A stretch of 64,000 bases of DNA. Origin: Papaver somniferum (Eukaryota; Streptophyta; Magnoliopsida; Ranunculales; Papaveraceae). The DNA lies in assembly GCF_003573695.1 (NCBI RefSeq), contig NW_020635485.1, positions 1,141,374 through 1,205,373 of the forward strand. Reading direction: 5' to 3'. A model generated the notes under the pieces. The model made no database searches. It was given only the letters and a program-made list of their open reading frames with translations, and was not told where the DNA came from. Below are positions 22,458 through 34,724 of this stretch, one piece after another. Each line of letters starts with the position of its first letter. Position 1 is the stretch's first letter. A program made the translations under genes and the position numbers.

Positions 22458-24292
22458 TTACCACACTGTGACGTGATGAAAATATAAAATATTCTTGTGC
22501 TCTGAATTTATTTTTTAGAATGGTTCATAGAGCTGAGAATAAAAGTAGTTTTTCTGCTATATTGTATAAAATCTCCACAATGTACGTTAGTCAATCAAAT
22601 CAATTGAATACTAAAATAAACTGCAATTATCTAGTTTCCTATCAACGGTACTCGTAGAGCTTCCTGATCCCACAGAAGTCTTTAAACGAGCGGTCGTAAG
22701 AGATTTCGCATAATTAAGGTACTTTCCTCTCCTGGATAGACGACTCCACCAAAAACAACAAAAAGATGAAGTTTGCGTGGCTCTTAGGATAGTTTTCTAG
22801 AAATGCAAACTTGGGTATTTATAGACCAAGGATGTTTGGACACCAAGGAATTTCCAAAACCGAATATTCTCAAGATATGCATTAAATGCCCAAAATTGGT
22901 TTTCATAATTCCTGGAATTGCTTTGTCCAATATTTCCGAAATCTCACTAGAAAATCTCCAATTAGTGAATGTACATTACCAATTTTTATTTTCTAGAGAT
23001 ATGCATTTAATTGCTGGTAATTAAAGCATATAAAATTAACAACCTTAATTAAAACATTCTTAATTTATTTCGGACCGGAATATCTTTGAACAATAAAAGA
23101 TAAGAGTTACTGATCATGTTCAAAGTATGTTGACATCTTTTCTTTGTAAATCCTCTTTCATATTTACAATCTTGGAATCGATTATACCACACTCCCAAAC
23201 AAGTTTAGAATTAGTTCATCTGTATTCCAAGACAACTATGTGATTGATCAAAAATCAAATCACTAATCATGGGTTTACGGTTTACCAAACACAAGGATCG
23301 GTTCTACCTTAATATGGTTATTGCGACCGGTTACATCAGTTACCAGGATCGGTTACATCGATTACCAGGACCGGTTTACCATATACTCATGGTATTACTT
23401 GTGGTCGGCTGCACGAGTCACTAGGATTGGTTACACCAATTACCAAGATGGGTTACACCAATTACTAGGACCGGTTGCGCCAATTACAAGGATCGATTAC
23501 ACAACTCTTTTGTAATCGGTCACACCAATTACTAGGATCGGTCACACTAATTACAAATCTCCGTACCATCTCAGGTGATTACTTAGAATCGGTTACACTA
23601 ATAAAAGTCATACCAAATCATAAGTCAGGCATTGTGACTAGTTATACCAAGATATATAACAAGTTATGATCGGTTCTACTAACTCACACATATTGGTAAT
23701 CCAAATATATGCAATGAATAACAATACCAATAAGCCTAGTGATTTCCCTTTCGATTCATAAAACAAGTTCATGAATTTACTTCCTTTAAACAAATGTAAA
23801 CATTGTTTCCTAGGACGAAATCTTCACCTTTACCCATACACATAATCTCAATAACATTCATACGATTATGTCGATGTCATATATATACGAAGTTCAAAAG
23901 ATACGCTTTATACTCTGTATCCTAATTCCTTAACACTATGATCATGTGATCATGTCTCACTACTAGATTATAATCATTCATAGCTTCGCTTTTATGTTTT
24001 CAATATAACACGACTTGAAAGATACGTTAGGAATGAAACAGTTCAAGTCAAATATTACTAACCTCAAAAGGAAGGATGAGGTCGTCGTTGTAGCTTGTTA
24101 CTTCTTCACATTCTTCAAGTCTTCGAGTAATACTTGTATGTCTCATAATCCTAGACTTTCTAGTCTAACCTATACGAAGTTGTCTCTAGTACATAATCAA
24201 GCGACTCTTAGATGAGTTTTGATTCACGAAAATATGACAACCAAACTTGACATACCAACGCTTGGTGGGTTCAACCGAGCAATGCTCTAACA
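22458..24292 (-). repeat. Copia (SIRE-like) LTR, - strand, left part cut or unclear
   Basis: The right edge reads GAGCAATGCTCTAACA, that is TGTTAGAGCATTGCTC on the - strand, the start of a SIRE-type copia LTR; the solo LTR at 45548-48306 has the same edge. A purine tract follows at 24293. The left edge was not found; the segment may begin within the target that element A hit. No gene in the stretch. Confidence 0.6.
23310..23610. repeat. Minisatellite, GGTTACACCAATTACCAGGA type
   Basis: About ten diverged copies of a 25-35-bp unit with GATCGGTTACA(T/C)C and AATTAC(C/T)AGGACCGG lie inside the copia LTR. Similar arrays with other units occur in the solo LTR (47157-47340). Confidence 0.7.
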
Positions 24293-24312
24293 ATCTCCCC
24301 TTTTGTCAATTT
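24293..24312 (-). other. Copia polypurine tract
   Basis: Reads ACAAAAGGGGAGAT on the - strand directly before the LTR start, as expected for the 3' end of a - strand SIRE-type element. Confidence 0.65.
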
Positions 24313-26337
24313 TAGTGACAAAACTCTTAATCCATATGGATAAGCAAATTATATGAATTCATTACACATACGCTTGATTCCTAGTTTCAACAACACAATA
24401 ACCTGCATATATTCAATCCATAAATGCTATTGTTGACATTTGAATAACAAAGCTAATACTCCCCGTAAAGGTAAGATAGGTATATTTTCAATCCGAACAT
24501 CTTTGTTATTCCCCTTTTGTAGTCAAGATAACTACAATAGCAATATGATATGTTCCCCCCCCTTAGGCAATGCTTTACTATTTCGTTAGATATAACGTTT
24601 AAGCACAATTGTCCTTTACTTAGTGATTATAAATCACTTGTTTACTCCATATATTTCTCCCCCTTTTTGTCACAAAATGACAAAGGTTCGACCAAATAAG
24701 GGTCAACCCGAAAGGATCTTACAAATCTAAAAGACTTGTACAATCTCTAAGAGTTAAGCATGAAGGTTTCACGTACCATTTTAGATAACCAATATCAAAA
24801 CCGAAACTACAAGTAATTTGGTTTTAATATATATTATCAAGGAATTAATTGCCCGAAGCAATTTTCCCTAATAGTTTAACAAATTGACTAAGAAACTTAG
24901 TTCCCTTGCTAAACCGATTGCACAAATACAATCGCTTATTTCGATTAGAGAAAAATAAAGATCATAATTAACTCTATTTTTTTCATCAGGTTCTAATTAT
25001 TCGGACAATAACTTATACTTTCACTTTAGAAAAGACAAGTACTAGGTTAGTTAACTAATATTTCTTGTCAAGGCATTCGGTTAGGCTTGAATAACCGAAT
25101 CCTTCACTTTGATAAGTCTAACTAAGATCAGAATCAACTTAGTTTCTCTTATCCAGAATCGAATTGGACTAAACAAATGATCCCATATTTTGTTAAGCCA
25201 TAAAAAATATATAAAAACCAAATAAATTGACTTGCACAATTATTTCTCTTAACCGGAAGTAATTGAAACAAACATAGACATCATAGCACCGCAATTGCAC
25301 CGAAATTTCGTTAAGCCAAAAACAGTTGATACCAAACAATAAAGAAGACATCAAACAATAGTTTTTCTTAACCAGAAACAATTGAATCACACACACACAT
25401 CGATACACACATAATGGAATAAACATCTATTGTACCGAATTTTGTTAAGCAAAAGCAAAAAAAATATGCAATAAAATCAGGCTTTTCTTAAACAGGAAAA
25501 CGATTAACTAACAAATTCGTTGCCTCATATTTCACATCCTCTTCTCCCCGGAAAGATATATCATTAAACGCAAGTTCAAGTTAGAATTATCCCCCATTAT
25601 GTTGTCATCCTCTCGCAAGAATAAAAGAACAACAACAAGAGCAACCTTTACCAGAGAAAGGTTGAATCGGTTTTAACTAATGCGTGCCAATAGCAAAAGT
25701 CGAAAACCCGAAACACATATGTTTATGCTAAACAAAACTCATGTAAACACAAATTGATTCAACATATTGTGACTTTTTACATATGAGTCTCAATCGGAAC
25801 ACTTTATGATCCTTTGATAAAGCCTACCAACATGGCCTAGAACTTAATCCCGCTAAATCAAAATGCCACACAAACCATAAGGGTTCACATCATATGAGAT
25901 CGAATATTAAGATTACAAAAACCGAAATCAAACGTCCCATAAACACATAGCAATAATATAAAGCATTCAAGCACAGGCTATATAATCAAAAAACTATCAC
26001 AAGAAAAATTATAAATTAATAATTTTATTCATTATAGTTTTATTCAGAAATAGACCTTACATAATAATTGAAATAATCAAAAACTGATGTCTATTTTTCT
26101 TGCAACTTAGTCCTTCATATCAGTGCTAGAGGAAGACAGATTATTACTTTCAGTCTTCAGCTTGTGAATTTCTTCAAGTAGATAACCTTGTTGCTTGCAG
26201 TTGAGAAGTTTCCGTGAAGGATTCTGCAAGAACATGTAATTCTGTCTTTGATTGAACACAAAAGTGTGTCAATGCCTCAATACACTAATCAGTGTATCCT
26301 TGATCTAGTATCGTATGTAAAACTCTTTTCTTGTTAC
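24313..26337. other. AT-rich copia 3' non-coding region, no gene
   Basis: About 2 kb of AT-rich sequence with recurring TTTTGTTAAGC and TTCTTAACC(A/G)GAA words (25190-25500) and a second pyrimidine tract CTCCCCCTTTTTGTC at about 24656. This fits the long non-coding stretch between pol and LTR of SIRE-type elements on the - strand. No coding frame is supported. Confidence 0.4.
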
Positions 26338-26640
26338 CACTACACCAAAACCAGGATTTTCTCACAATGCAGATTATGACAGATTTTTTTCCAGTTGCAG
26401 ATACACCTGTGACAGGTCTTGTAACTAGTATAACTGTTAACATTTTTTGAATCGTGACAGTAATTAGTAACTTAGTTAAGTAACAATAACATTTGTTGAC
26501 AATTTTTTTTGAAACAATAGTTACCATCTAAATACTAATTCCACCCAAAAAATTTCAATATAAAAAACAAACCCTAAATTTTATCAGTATTTGGATTTGT
26601 TTTATCACTAGATTCACTACCATATCAACAATTAAACAAA

Positions 26641-26670
26641 CTAGTTTTTCACCCGTGCGATGCACGAGTC
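26641..26670 (-). mobile_element. Helitron-like 3' terminus
   Basis: On the - strand this reads as a short hairpin (CGTGC, 3-base loop, GCACG), then GGGTGAAAAA, then terminal CTAG followed by T. A hairpin shortly before CTRR with insertion next to T is the Helitron 3' signature. The element would extend rightward on the + strand coordinates. The 5' TC end was not found. Confidence 0.45.
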
Positions 26671-27020
26671 TATTTCTTGTTTATGAAATGTTGGCTCATG
26701 TTTTAAAATCAATTTTATTAAAAATAGATAATATGGTCAAAAACTTATATAAAACATTGAGATCGTGATTCTAAAGACTAATAACAAACTAATACTATAG
26801 ATTTTGTTTTTCTTAAATGCTATGATTGTCCAACATTTTTTAAAGACTACGACATTTAATGCTTAGTATAGCTTTTCAAATTGGCTAAAAATGATGTCGG
26901 TTCGGTTCTTCTTTGAATTTTGACATTCATTAAACTTTTTAAGCTCATGTTTTTGTTCTTTTGTATATTTTTGCTTCTTTTGGTTTGCCAAATTATTATG
27001 TGCCTTTAATTTTCTTTATG

Positions 27021-28170
27021 GCTTCAAGGGCATAACTCAGTGGTATCCCATCAACTCCAGTTAGGATTGCAAAAGACCCGCACGACTTATCCGAACCCGT
27101 CTGTACCCGCTAAACCTTTGGGGTTTTAACCCGAACACTCCCGTAACGGGTTGTTAGTTGGTTATGAATATAAAAACCCAATATAATTGGGTTATAGTTG
27201 GGTTGGTTATTAGAGAAACCCGCCCAAACCCACCAGAAAAACCCGATAAATATAGAGCATTGATAGAAACTAATCCTAGCCCTCCATTGATTGAAACCCT
27301 AGTAGTAAATAAGGAAATTTACGGTATTTGTATTGCAAAAATTATCGGGCCCGTATTTTGACATAATATTATATGTTATGGGCATTTGGAAATTTGCTTA
27401 ATGGCTTGATGTTATATATACCTTGGCAGTAGACAGTCTCTTAAGTTTCAGAATCATTAATTACTGATTTTAGTTAACTTAATGATTCCAATCAACATAG
27501 TAACCTATATGAGCCCACTGGTTAGAATGATGATATCGAAGACGACTTCCAACCATTCAGTTGTGCTCTCTGGGTTTCCAAATGTGCTGAAAACGATGAT
27601 TGCAGGCGAAAGAAGGATTATTAGTCAATTCGATCCCGACAAATGAAGAAATATAGGGAAAATGATATTAAGCATGTATAATTATTACCTCAATGTCATA
27701 AGGCCCCAAAAGATGGGGAAGAGAATTTTCTCCAAGAGGTAACCGAAGGAATAATCCATTTGTAAGCACCGTAACTAAAATTATCGGCTGTGTCGAGACA
27801 CATAAACCTAACATGCGTGTTTTGCACATAAACCCGATAATTTTTGTTTGCTACAACCTGAAGCGGGTTTAAGCGGGTTAAAACCTGAAACCAACCAACC
27901 CGTAACGGGTGGATCAAAAACCCGTCGATACTTGAGCGGACGGGGTTGGTTATGAAAATAAAAACCCGCTATAATTGAGTTGGTAGTTGGTATCAGCTGA
28001 AACCCGACCAACCGGACCCATGCGCAGCCCTAACTCTAGTAAGGAGGAAGTCAGGGGTTCAATCCCCATCTTAGAGGTTTGTATTTCAATTCCCACCATA
28101 GAGGTTTGTATATAATTAGTTGTATGAAAGGATTTGGCCAACTGGATGGATCGTTAGCCTTAAAAAAAAA
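27021..28170 (+). mobile_element. tRNA-derived SINE-like element, split by a hAT
   Basis: TAACTCAGTGG at 27033-27043 fits a Pol III A box, and GGTTCAATCCC at 28056-28066 a B box. With the 979 bp of hAT plus duplication removed, the boxes are 44 bp apart, the normal range for tRNA-related SINEs. An A-tail of nine bases lies at 28162-28170. Outer target duplications were not identified. Confidence 0.5.
27062..28032. mobile_element. Non-autonomous hAT element (971 bp)
   Basis: Ends TAGGATTGC...and ...GCAGCCCTA form a TAGGGCTGC-type inverted repeat, with AACCCG/CGGGTT-rich subterminal regions in inverted orientation. Flanking 8-bp copies ACTCCAGT (27054-27061) and ACTCTAGT (28033-28040) match at 7 of 8 positions. 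No transposase frame. Same broad family as 150-860. Confidence 0.75.
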
Positions 28171-29384
28171 TCATCAGCAAAAGTTTCTTTAAGATCGCGA
28201 TACATCTAGCTTCCAAAATCTTTATCAAGATTTAAGAAGTTATGTAAAAATATGACCGAATAAAGCCCAAAATATAACACACCACAGAAGTTAGAACTAT
28301 CCCATAATTATGTCTTTCCCAATAAAAAAAATAACTTGCGAGCTAGAATATACGCTGGATGTATCGTCTCTAATAATAGTGTTTTCTTAATCACCAAAAT
28401 CAGTTCAGTTTTGCTCTTTCTACTACCATCATGATCTGCTTGAAGCACCTTCCCTTCAACTGTGTTGCCACGTCTTTAAGTGCCAGCCACTGCAGATCCA
28501 TCGAGTATTAAATGTCCAGCACTTTCATCCTTACCAGTACCTTATTATCGCCCAATAAGCATTAAGTAGCAGCAACTTTAATTTCTCTTTCTTGCTGCAT
28601 CTTCCTAGTAGTCAAACAATCTTGAATTCCAATCAAAATGATGAAAAAAATACATTTGGAAGAACTTCACACCAACAAAAGATATGGAACAAAATCCCTG
28701 CCATTTGGGTTTTCTATAGATTTTTTTGTAGACAATGATATATAGGGCCGGCCCTGAGGCAAAGTTGACCAAGTCAAACTTCGGGGCAACACCAGGAGGG
28801 CATCAAAATTGTGATATCCGTGAATAACAAAAGAAAACTGGTTTAAACTGTCATTAGAAACGAAATAAGGACTAATAAGTAAGAAAGTGAAGTAGCAGAA
28901 TAAAAATATAAATTTTGTTTAAAGGCCCCCCACTGTAAATAAGTAGTAATATAGAAGACAAAAAAAATGTCAAAATCATAATTTAGCCTCAAGCCCCTAA
29001 TAGTTCTCTCTGGTTTAAGACTCTTTTCTCTTTCTTTGTTACCGCCAGTGCCATCGACCAGACTCGACGACCATTAATTGAATGGTGAGATAAACTATTA
29101 CTGATGTAAGATATTCATTATATAGATACAAAGATCATGATATATATTCAATTTAATTTTTTGAATTTTCCAAGTCAAAAATCCAAATTTAATATTTTAG
29201 GGAAAAATTTTAGATGCTCAATTCAATTGTTCATTGTTTACTGATTTAGTATTTGTTCACAAACAACTTAAATCCCAATTTTAGTATTAGAGAGAATAGA
29301 TTTGGTTTGATTTATTGTGTTATAGTTATGTTTTCTTGTCATAAAAGAATATGATCCTTGTACTTCCGCTGGTATAATTGGCAG
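28171..29384. other. No gene seen
   Basis: AT-rich sequence. A short GGGCCGGCCCTGAGGC start at 28745 with a GCCTCAAGCCCCTA end at 28999 hints at a small inverted-repeat element, but no target duplication was found. Confidence 0.4.
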
Positions 29385-29516
29385 GAGAATTACCAATATC
29401 GTATACGAGGAGAGGGATTTGATGCTGACTTGAACAAATGGGATAGTGATGAACTCGGTAGCAGCAATGTAGGAGAGTTGAATGAAATAGGCCCGAATTT
29501 CAGAGGTGCCAACTAA
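29385..29516 (+). pseudogene. Exon-like fragment of unknown gene
   Basis: After TTGGCAG at 29378-29384 (a good 3' splice site) a frame of 43 codons stays open to TAA 29514-29516. The peptide is hydrophilic and acidic: ENYQYRIRGEGFDADLNKWD, then an Asn/Glu-rich tail. It looks like a terminal exon, but I do not recognise the family and found no clear upstream exon. Possibly a gene fragment carried by the surrounding CACTA or Helitron. Confidence 0.3.
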
Positions 29517-30965
29517 ATGTTTGAAGGTATACTCCTATGAAAAGAGTCGCAGCTCTAGCTTGTTAAAGAATGGGTTTGGTGAAACTACTCGGTAAGTCTT
29601 AGACTTGGTCTTGTGTGACTAGTATTAACACGGATACATATTTTCAGTAGTTGGGACTCTGTTAAGAATCGTGTAGTTACGGTGTTAATGGTTCCTAGTC
29701 TTTAGGATAGCTTAACGTGATGAGTCGTGGTTGTAATGTCCTATAAAGGCATCTGTTTTTTTTTTTTGGTTAATAATAGTGAAAATAAGTAAACACAATG
29801 TAGTCTCTCTTCTTTTCCGCCTGTTCTTCCTCTTTGTTATGTCTCTCTATACCTTGATTCTTCATCAAGACTAGCAAAGGGTACTAAGGGTATCAGTGTG
29901 GATGGCTCAAAAACATCGGCCTCCCCACCTCGCAAGAATGTATGGCGCAATTTTTGCTAGTTTCCAGTAAATCGATACTTTCAACTGGATGCAGGAGAGC
30001 GATATTCTAAACAACCAGTCATTATTTATTTGCTTTCACAAATAATAACCTCCATTGTTAAGCTAATATTTTTAAGCCTTTGATACTTATTCTATAAGAT
30101 TTAGCCATTTGGCCAAAAATTTCTTCTCAGCACAGAGAACTACCATCACTCAAGCTTTACTGAAATAAGCTTCTGAAAAGAGAAGGGGGAAATATTACTA
30201 ATTTAACAAAGAAAAGAAAAAAGGGGAAATAAATTAAATTTGTGTTGCCCCAAAAAAAATTATTTCTGAATAGCTACCTTAAGACTACACAAAATAAGAA
30301 GGCCTGCAACAATGAAAGAAATGGGAGATAAAGTAGGTAAAGACGTACAACTGCAACATCTGGTAATCTTTTGTAAATTCTTTCATCTATTAAAATTCTT
30401 CTCTTCCAATCAAAATAAGAAAAAAAACAACAACAACAACAAAAATTGAGCTACAAAATACTGAAACGCAAAGTCCAGAAGAAAAAAAAACGATACAAAA
30501 GTAAGGTTACCCATGTGGCCTGGCCATGTAAAAAAACGAAAAGAAACAATATTTTAGTGTAAAAAAGTGGGTGAATAAACCAAACACATTGAAATCAAAG
30601 TTAAAATTTAAATGATGCAGTCGAGCTGTTACAGGCGAGAATAATTTGAAATTCGTAGTGATTCTTCTTTCACATCTGATGGTACCTGCTCCAACCGAGT
30701 CTCTACCGGGTAATCCTGAAAACACAAAGACGAATCATCCACATTCCACCATGCAGATCATTGAATAAAGAAAGATTTTCATGTGCTAGAAGATCTGAAC
30801 GACCATTACTGAGAACATTGTTGTAAACACATGATTGTTCATGGAGCAACATCGTCTTAAACAACTCGTAACTCCAAACCAGTTAAGATGATTTCCGAAT
30901 ACATATACGTAAAGCAAGACCTGGGAAAAAATGAGACCAAGGCAGAACTAAACAAATTTTTTGTT
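29517..30965. other. No gene seen
   Basis: AT-rich, with poly-T (29757-29768) and (ACA)n/CAA runs near 30428-30445. Frames are short on both strands and unlike known proteins. Confidence 0.4.
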
Positions 30966-30970
30966 TTAAC

Positions 30971-31189
30971 TAGTTGTATTGATTACAAGTATTAAAATGT
31001 TAACCAACAGATACAAAAGAAGTTACACCGGACAAGAGTATTTATACACTATACTCTTGTCAGAATACAAACAAAGAAAGGACGATTGGTCTTCAATACA
31101 GCCTGTCACAGCTAGTAAACATGACCACACTAACACATACGAGTGACATGAGTGACTGTACAGAATCAAATTACACAGCTCTGCTATTA
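30971..31189 (-). repeat. Copia 3' LTR
   Basis: 219-bp direct repeat of 35513-35732. Ends TAGTTGTATTG...GCTCTGCTATTA on the + strand. Confidence 0.8.
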
Positions 31190-32449
31190 CTCCCCCTCAA
31201 GATGAAGTCTGCTGCAAGAAGTTACTTTAAGCTTGTGTCTGAGAAGATCAAACCGTGGACCAGCTAATCCTTTCGTGAATATATCTGCTATTTGATCCCA
31301 TGTGGAGATGTAAGTGACCTGTAGAATTTTGTTGTGAACCAATTTTCGCACAAAATGATAATCAATAGCAAGATGTTTCATCTTACTATGAAAAACTGGA
31401 TTAGAATATAGGGAGACTGCACTTTGATTGTCACAGGAAATGAGAGGAGGGATAGGAAGAAAGAGATAAAGATCTCTAAGCAACTGACAAACCCACACTA
31501 CCTCTGCAGCTTTATTTGCTAAGGATCTGTACTCAGCTTCAGTTGAGCTCCTAGCAACACCATTTTGCCTTTTGCTGGACCAGGAAATAGGATTAGTGCC
31601 AAAAAAGATACAATAACCATCTGTAGATCTCCTAGTATCAACAGTTGCAGCCCAATCAGCATCACTAAATCCATGAATAGCTAAGTGACCTTTTGAGAAG
31701 AGAATGCCATAGTCTAGAGTGTGTTTGATATATTTGAGAATCCTTTTTGCTGCTAGTAAATGAGAGTCAGTAGGAGCCTGCATATGTAAACAAACTTGAT
31801 TGACAGCAAAACCAATTTCAGGCCCGGTCCAAGTTAAATATTGTAAAGCTCCCACAAGAGACTTGTATGTTCTAGGAGTTTCCAAAAGGGTACCATCTGT
31901 TTTGGATAACTGAGATGAAGGAGATATAGGAGTACTGCAAGGCTTGGCACCAGTCATATCAAACTTCTCTAGAAGATCAAGAGCATATTTTGTTTGAGAC
32001 AAAAAAAGATGATCTTTATCCCTTTTAACCTGAAGCCCAAGAAAATAATGCAAATTTTCTAAGTCCTTTAGGGGAAAATAGGATTGCAAAGTGATGATAA
32101 ATGAGTTCACAAAGTCTTGAGAGTTTCTAGTGATGAGAATATCATCAACATAGACTAAGATGATTGTTATTCTTGAACCAATATTCTGCACAAACAAAGA
32201 AGAATCTGCAACTGAAGGCTTGAAGTTATGAGAAACAAGAATATTGAGAAGTTTTTCATACCATGCTCTTGGTGATTGTTTAAGTCCATAAATAGACTTA
32301 TATGGTTTGCAAACATGATGAGGCTTCTCTACATCAACAAAACCAGGTGGTTGTTGCATATAAACATCCTCCTCCAAATCTCCATGTAGAAAAGCGTTAC
32401 TCACATCCAATTGTTTGATTGGCCAAGAGTAATTCACAGCTAAGGACAA
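31187..32449 (-). pseudogene. Copia reverse transcriptase/RNase H (3' part of pol)
   Basis: A 420-codon open stretch. From the N-terminus: LDVSNAFLHGDLEEDVYMQQ (RT palm), GLKQSPRAWYEKL, catalytic YVDDILI at about residues 126-132, KDLENLHYFLGLQV, then RNase H with GFSDADWA and SSTEAEYRSLA, and the C-terminal ADIFTKGL motif common to plant copia. It lacks the start of the RT domain: in the preceding bases (32450-32510), two in-frame stops lie next to the SPVAKPTTIR motif, so the polyprotein is interrupted. Otherwise this is the best-preserved part of the element. Confidence 0.85.
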
Positions 32450-33231
32450 TATAAGTCTGATGGTAGTTGGCTTAGCAACAGGACTAAAAGTCTATGTTTA
32501 ATCAACACCTTGTTGTTGATGAAAACCCTTAGAACCAAGTCTAGATTTAAATTTTTGAGTGGTGCCATCTGAGTTGTATTTGATCCTAAAGACCCACAGC
32601 CAACAACATTGTAGGAAGGATCAGGATCTACTAAAGACCAAGTACCAGCATATTTTAAGGCTGTGTGTTCTTCAACTATTTAATTCCTCCATTTTTGAAT
32701 TTTAAATGCTTTAGAAAAGCATGTAGGTGTAGGTTGAGGTATTTCAGAAACCAAGTGTGCAGATAAAGCATGTTTAATATTGAAAACTTTAGGTTTAAAA
32801 ATACCTCTTTTTCCTCTAGTTACCATTTGATGAGTGTTAAGAATTGGGACTTTAGAAGCAGTAGTTGTATTGAGGCAAGTATCATCTACAATTAGTGAAG
32901 AACTAGCAGTTTGAACTGAAGTAGAATCTGCATTTCATATAGAAGGAATATCTTCTGAAATACTTGTAGGAGAACTAGCAACTTGAGATGAAGTAGAATC
33001 TGTATTAGTAGAAGAGCATGTAGGAGAACCTGATACTGAATTAGAGACCAAAGGAAAATCATTCTCATTAAAGACAACATGTCTTGAAACATAAACTCTG
33101 CCAGTCTTAACATCCAAACATTTATAGCCTTTGTGAGTGGAGCTGTATCCAAGAAAGATGCAATGTATGCTTCTAGGCTGTAATTTATGAGTTGTATAAG
33201 GTCTTAACCAGGGAAAACAAGAGCAACTAAA
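32450..33231 (-). pseudogene. Copia integrase C-terminus to RT linker, broken
   Basis: Fragments in several frames include the post-integrase linker with [19 protein letters not shown] (plant copia core between integrase and RT), a Ser/Thr-rich spacer, and GVD followed by stops before TFSPVAK. At least three frame breaks. Confidence 0.65.
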
Positions 33232-33969
33232 TTATTTTAGGAATGAATAATCTGGTACTTGATGAAATAACTTTTCAAAGGGAGAAATAAATCCAATGCT
33301 TCTAACAGGTAGTCTATTAATCACATAGTTTGCAGTTTGAAATGCATCAACCCAGTAAAAATCAGATAAACCAGATTGGATAAGAAATGTTCTACCTGAA
33401 TCAACTAGGTGTCTATGTTTAGATTCAACTACTCCATTTTGCTCAGGTGTATGAGGGCATGAAAATTCATGACTTATCCCATGAAGACACAAGAAATCCT
33501 TCAGTTCATTATGTAAGAACTCTCCCCCTCATCTGTTCTTATTATAATAATAGAAGTATGAAGTAAATTTTTCAGCCATGGACTTGAAAGATAAGAAGAT
33601 TTTCTTGAACTCTGATTTGTCATACAAAGGATATATCCAACAAAAGTTGTAGTAATTATCTATAATGTTGACATAGTACTTAAAACCACTAAGAGAAGGT
33701 ACATGACTTGGACCCCATAAATCCGTATGTAATAATGCAAGAGGAGAAGTAGCTCCATGAGTAGAAACAACAAAAGGTAATTCGTGACTTTTACCTAGCT
33801 GACATTTATTACAAAACAAAGGTGTCTTGACAATGTGAGATAGTTCTAAAGTTTTACACACTTTTTGGAGCACTTGGAATGAAGGATGAGCAAGTCTTTT
33901 GTGCCATGTAGTAGCTGAAGTTTTTATTCCCGAAAAATCTTTGTATGAACTTTGCTTGAGAAATTGCAT
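33232..33969 (-). pseudogene. Copia integrase, frameshifted
   Basis: The N-terminal zinc-binding region is in 33529-33969 (HKRLAHPSFQVLQK, CNKCQLGKSHELPF), followed by HTDLWGPSHVPSLSGFKYYV with the first catalytic Asp. The second part in 33232-33492 has SCPHTPEQNGVVESKHRHLV with the catalytic Glu region, then NYVINRLPV. The two parts are in different frames, separated by a break near 33500-33530. Confidence 0.8.
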
Positions 33970-34016
33970 AGGATATAATCCATCTTTATGTGTCCCTTGG
34001 AAAGTTATCCTCCCAG

Positions 34017-34724
34017 TTAGAAGATCCTTAACAGTGAAACCAAGAGAATCAAATGTGATGGAGCAATTATTATCACTTGTAAATTTGTGAACAGATAGGA
34101 GATTTTAAGAGCATTTTGGCACAAGTAAAACATCATTAAGAAAAAAAAATCATTTGAAGCTGTTGTTTTAGAAGTATTTCCAATATGAGTTATTTGCATA
34201 CCTTCACCATTAGCAGCTTGAATTTCTTCAGAACCACCGAAAGGAGTAGAGTGATGTAATTCAGTTTCATCATTGGTAATGTGATTATTTGCTCCAGAAT
34301 CAGCACACCAAGGATTCTCTCCCATAATGTTGGCAGTTGCAAGCATAACACTTAAGTTGTGAGGAGTATTGGAGCTTTGATAAGCAAAATTCAATCTGTG
34401 TCTACAGTCAAGAGCTTGATGACCATATTTCTTGCAGATTTGACAAGGTGGATGTGTAGTAGGCAAGGAGGTTGAAGCTAAAACAACAGGAGTGTATGAA
34501 GTAGAACCTTGGTGAGGTCTATATTGAAAATTTGGCACAAATTGAGGTGTTGGATATAGTTGAAATTGAGAATAACCTCTGGGAAAGGTATATTTCAGAG
34601 GAAATGAATGTTGAAAAGGTGATGGTTGAGAAAATTGAGAATAACCTCTACCTCTTCCTCTACCAAAGTGAGAATTAGGTCTAGCATTAGAAGAAAAAGC
34701 TTTGGCATTAGCTTCAGAGAGCAA
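34017..34724 (-). pseudogene. Copia gag C-terminus and protease start
   Basis: A 235-codon open stretch. A Gly/Arg-rich GRGRGRGYSQF segment is followed by Phe/Pro-rich sequence, then a CCHC zinc knuckle (CQICKKYGHQALDC, spacing C-2-C-4-H-4-C), then the protease motif WCADSGANNHIT with the catalytic DSG. The protease continues poorly after 34140, where a run of A/T disrupts the frame. Confidence 0.75.

Noticed and set aside
24453..24700. A second LTR border near the CTCCCCCTTTTTGTC tract at 24656
   Set aside because: No TGTTAGAGC-type edge next to it; more likely a repeated purine tract in the non-coding region.
28743..28999. Small inverted-repeat element with GGGCCGGCCCTGAGGC start
   Set aside because: The right end is only partly complementary and no 8-bp duplication was found, so I did not call it.
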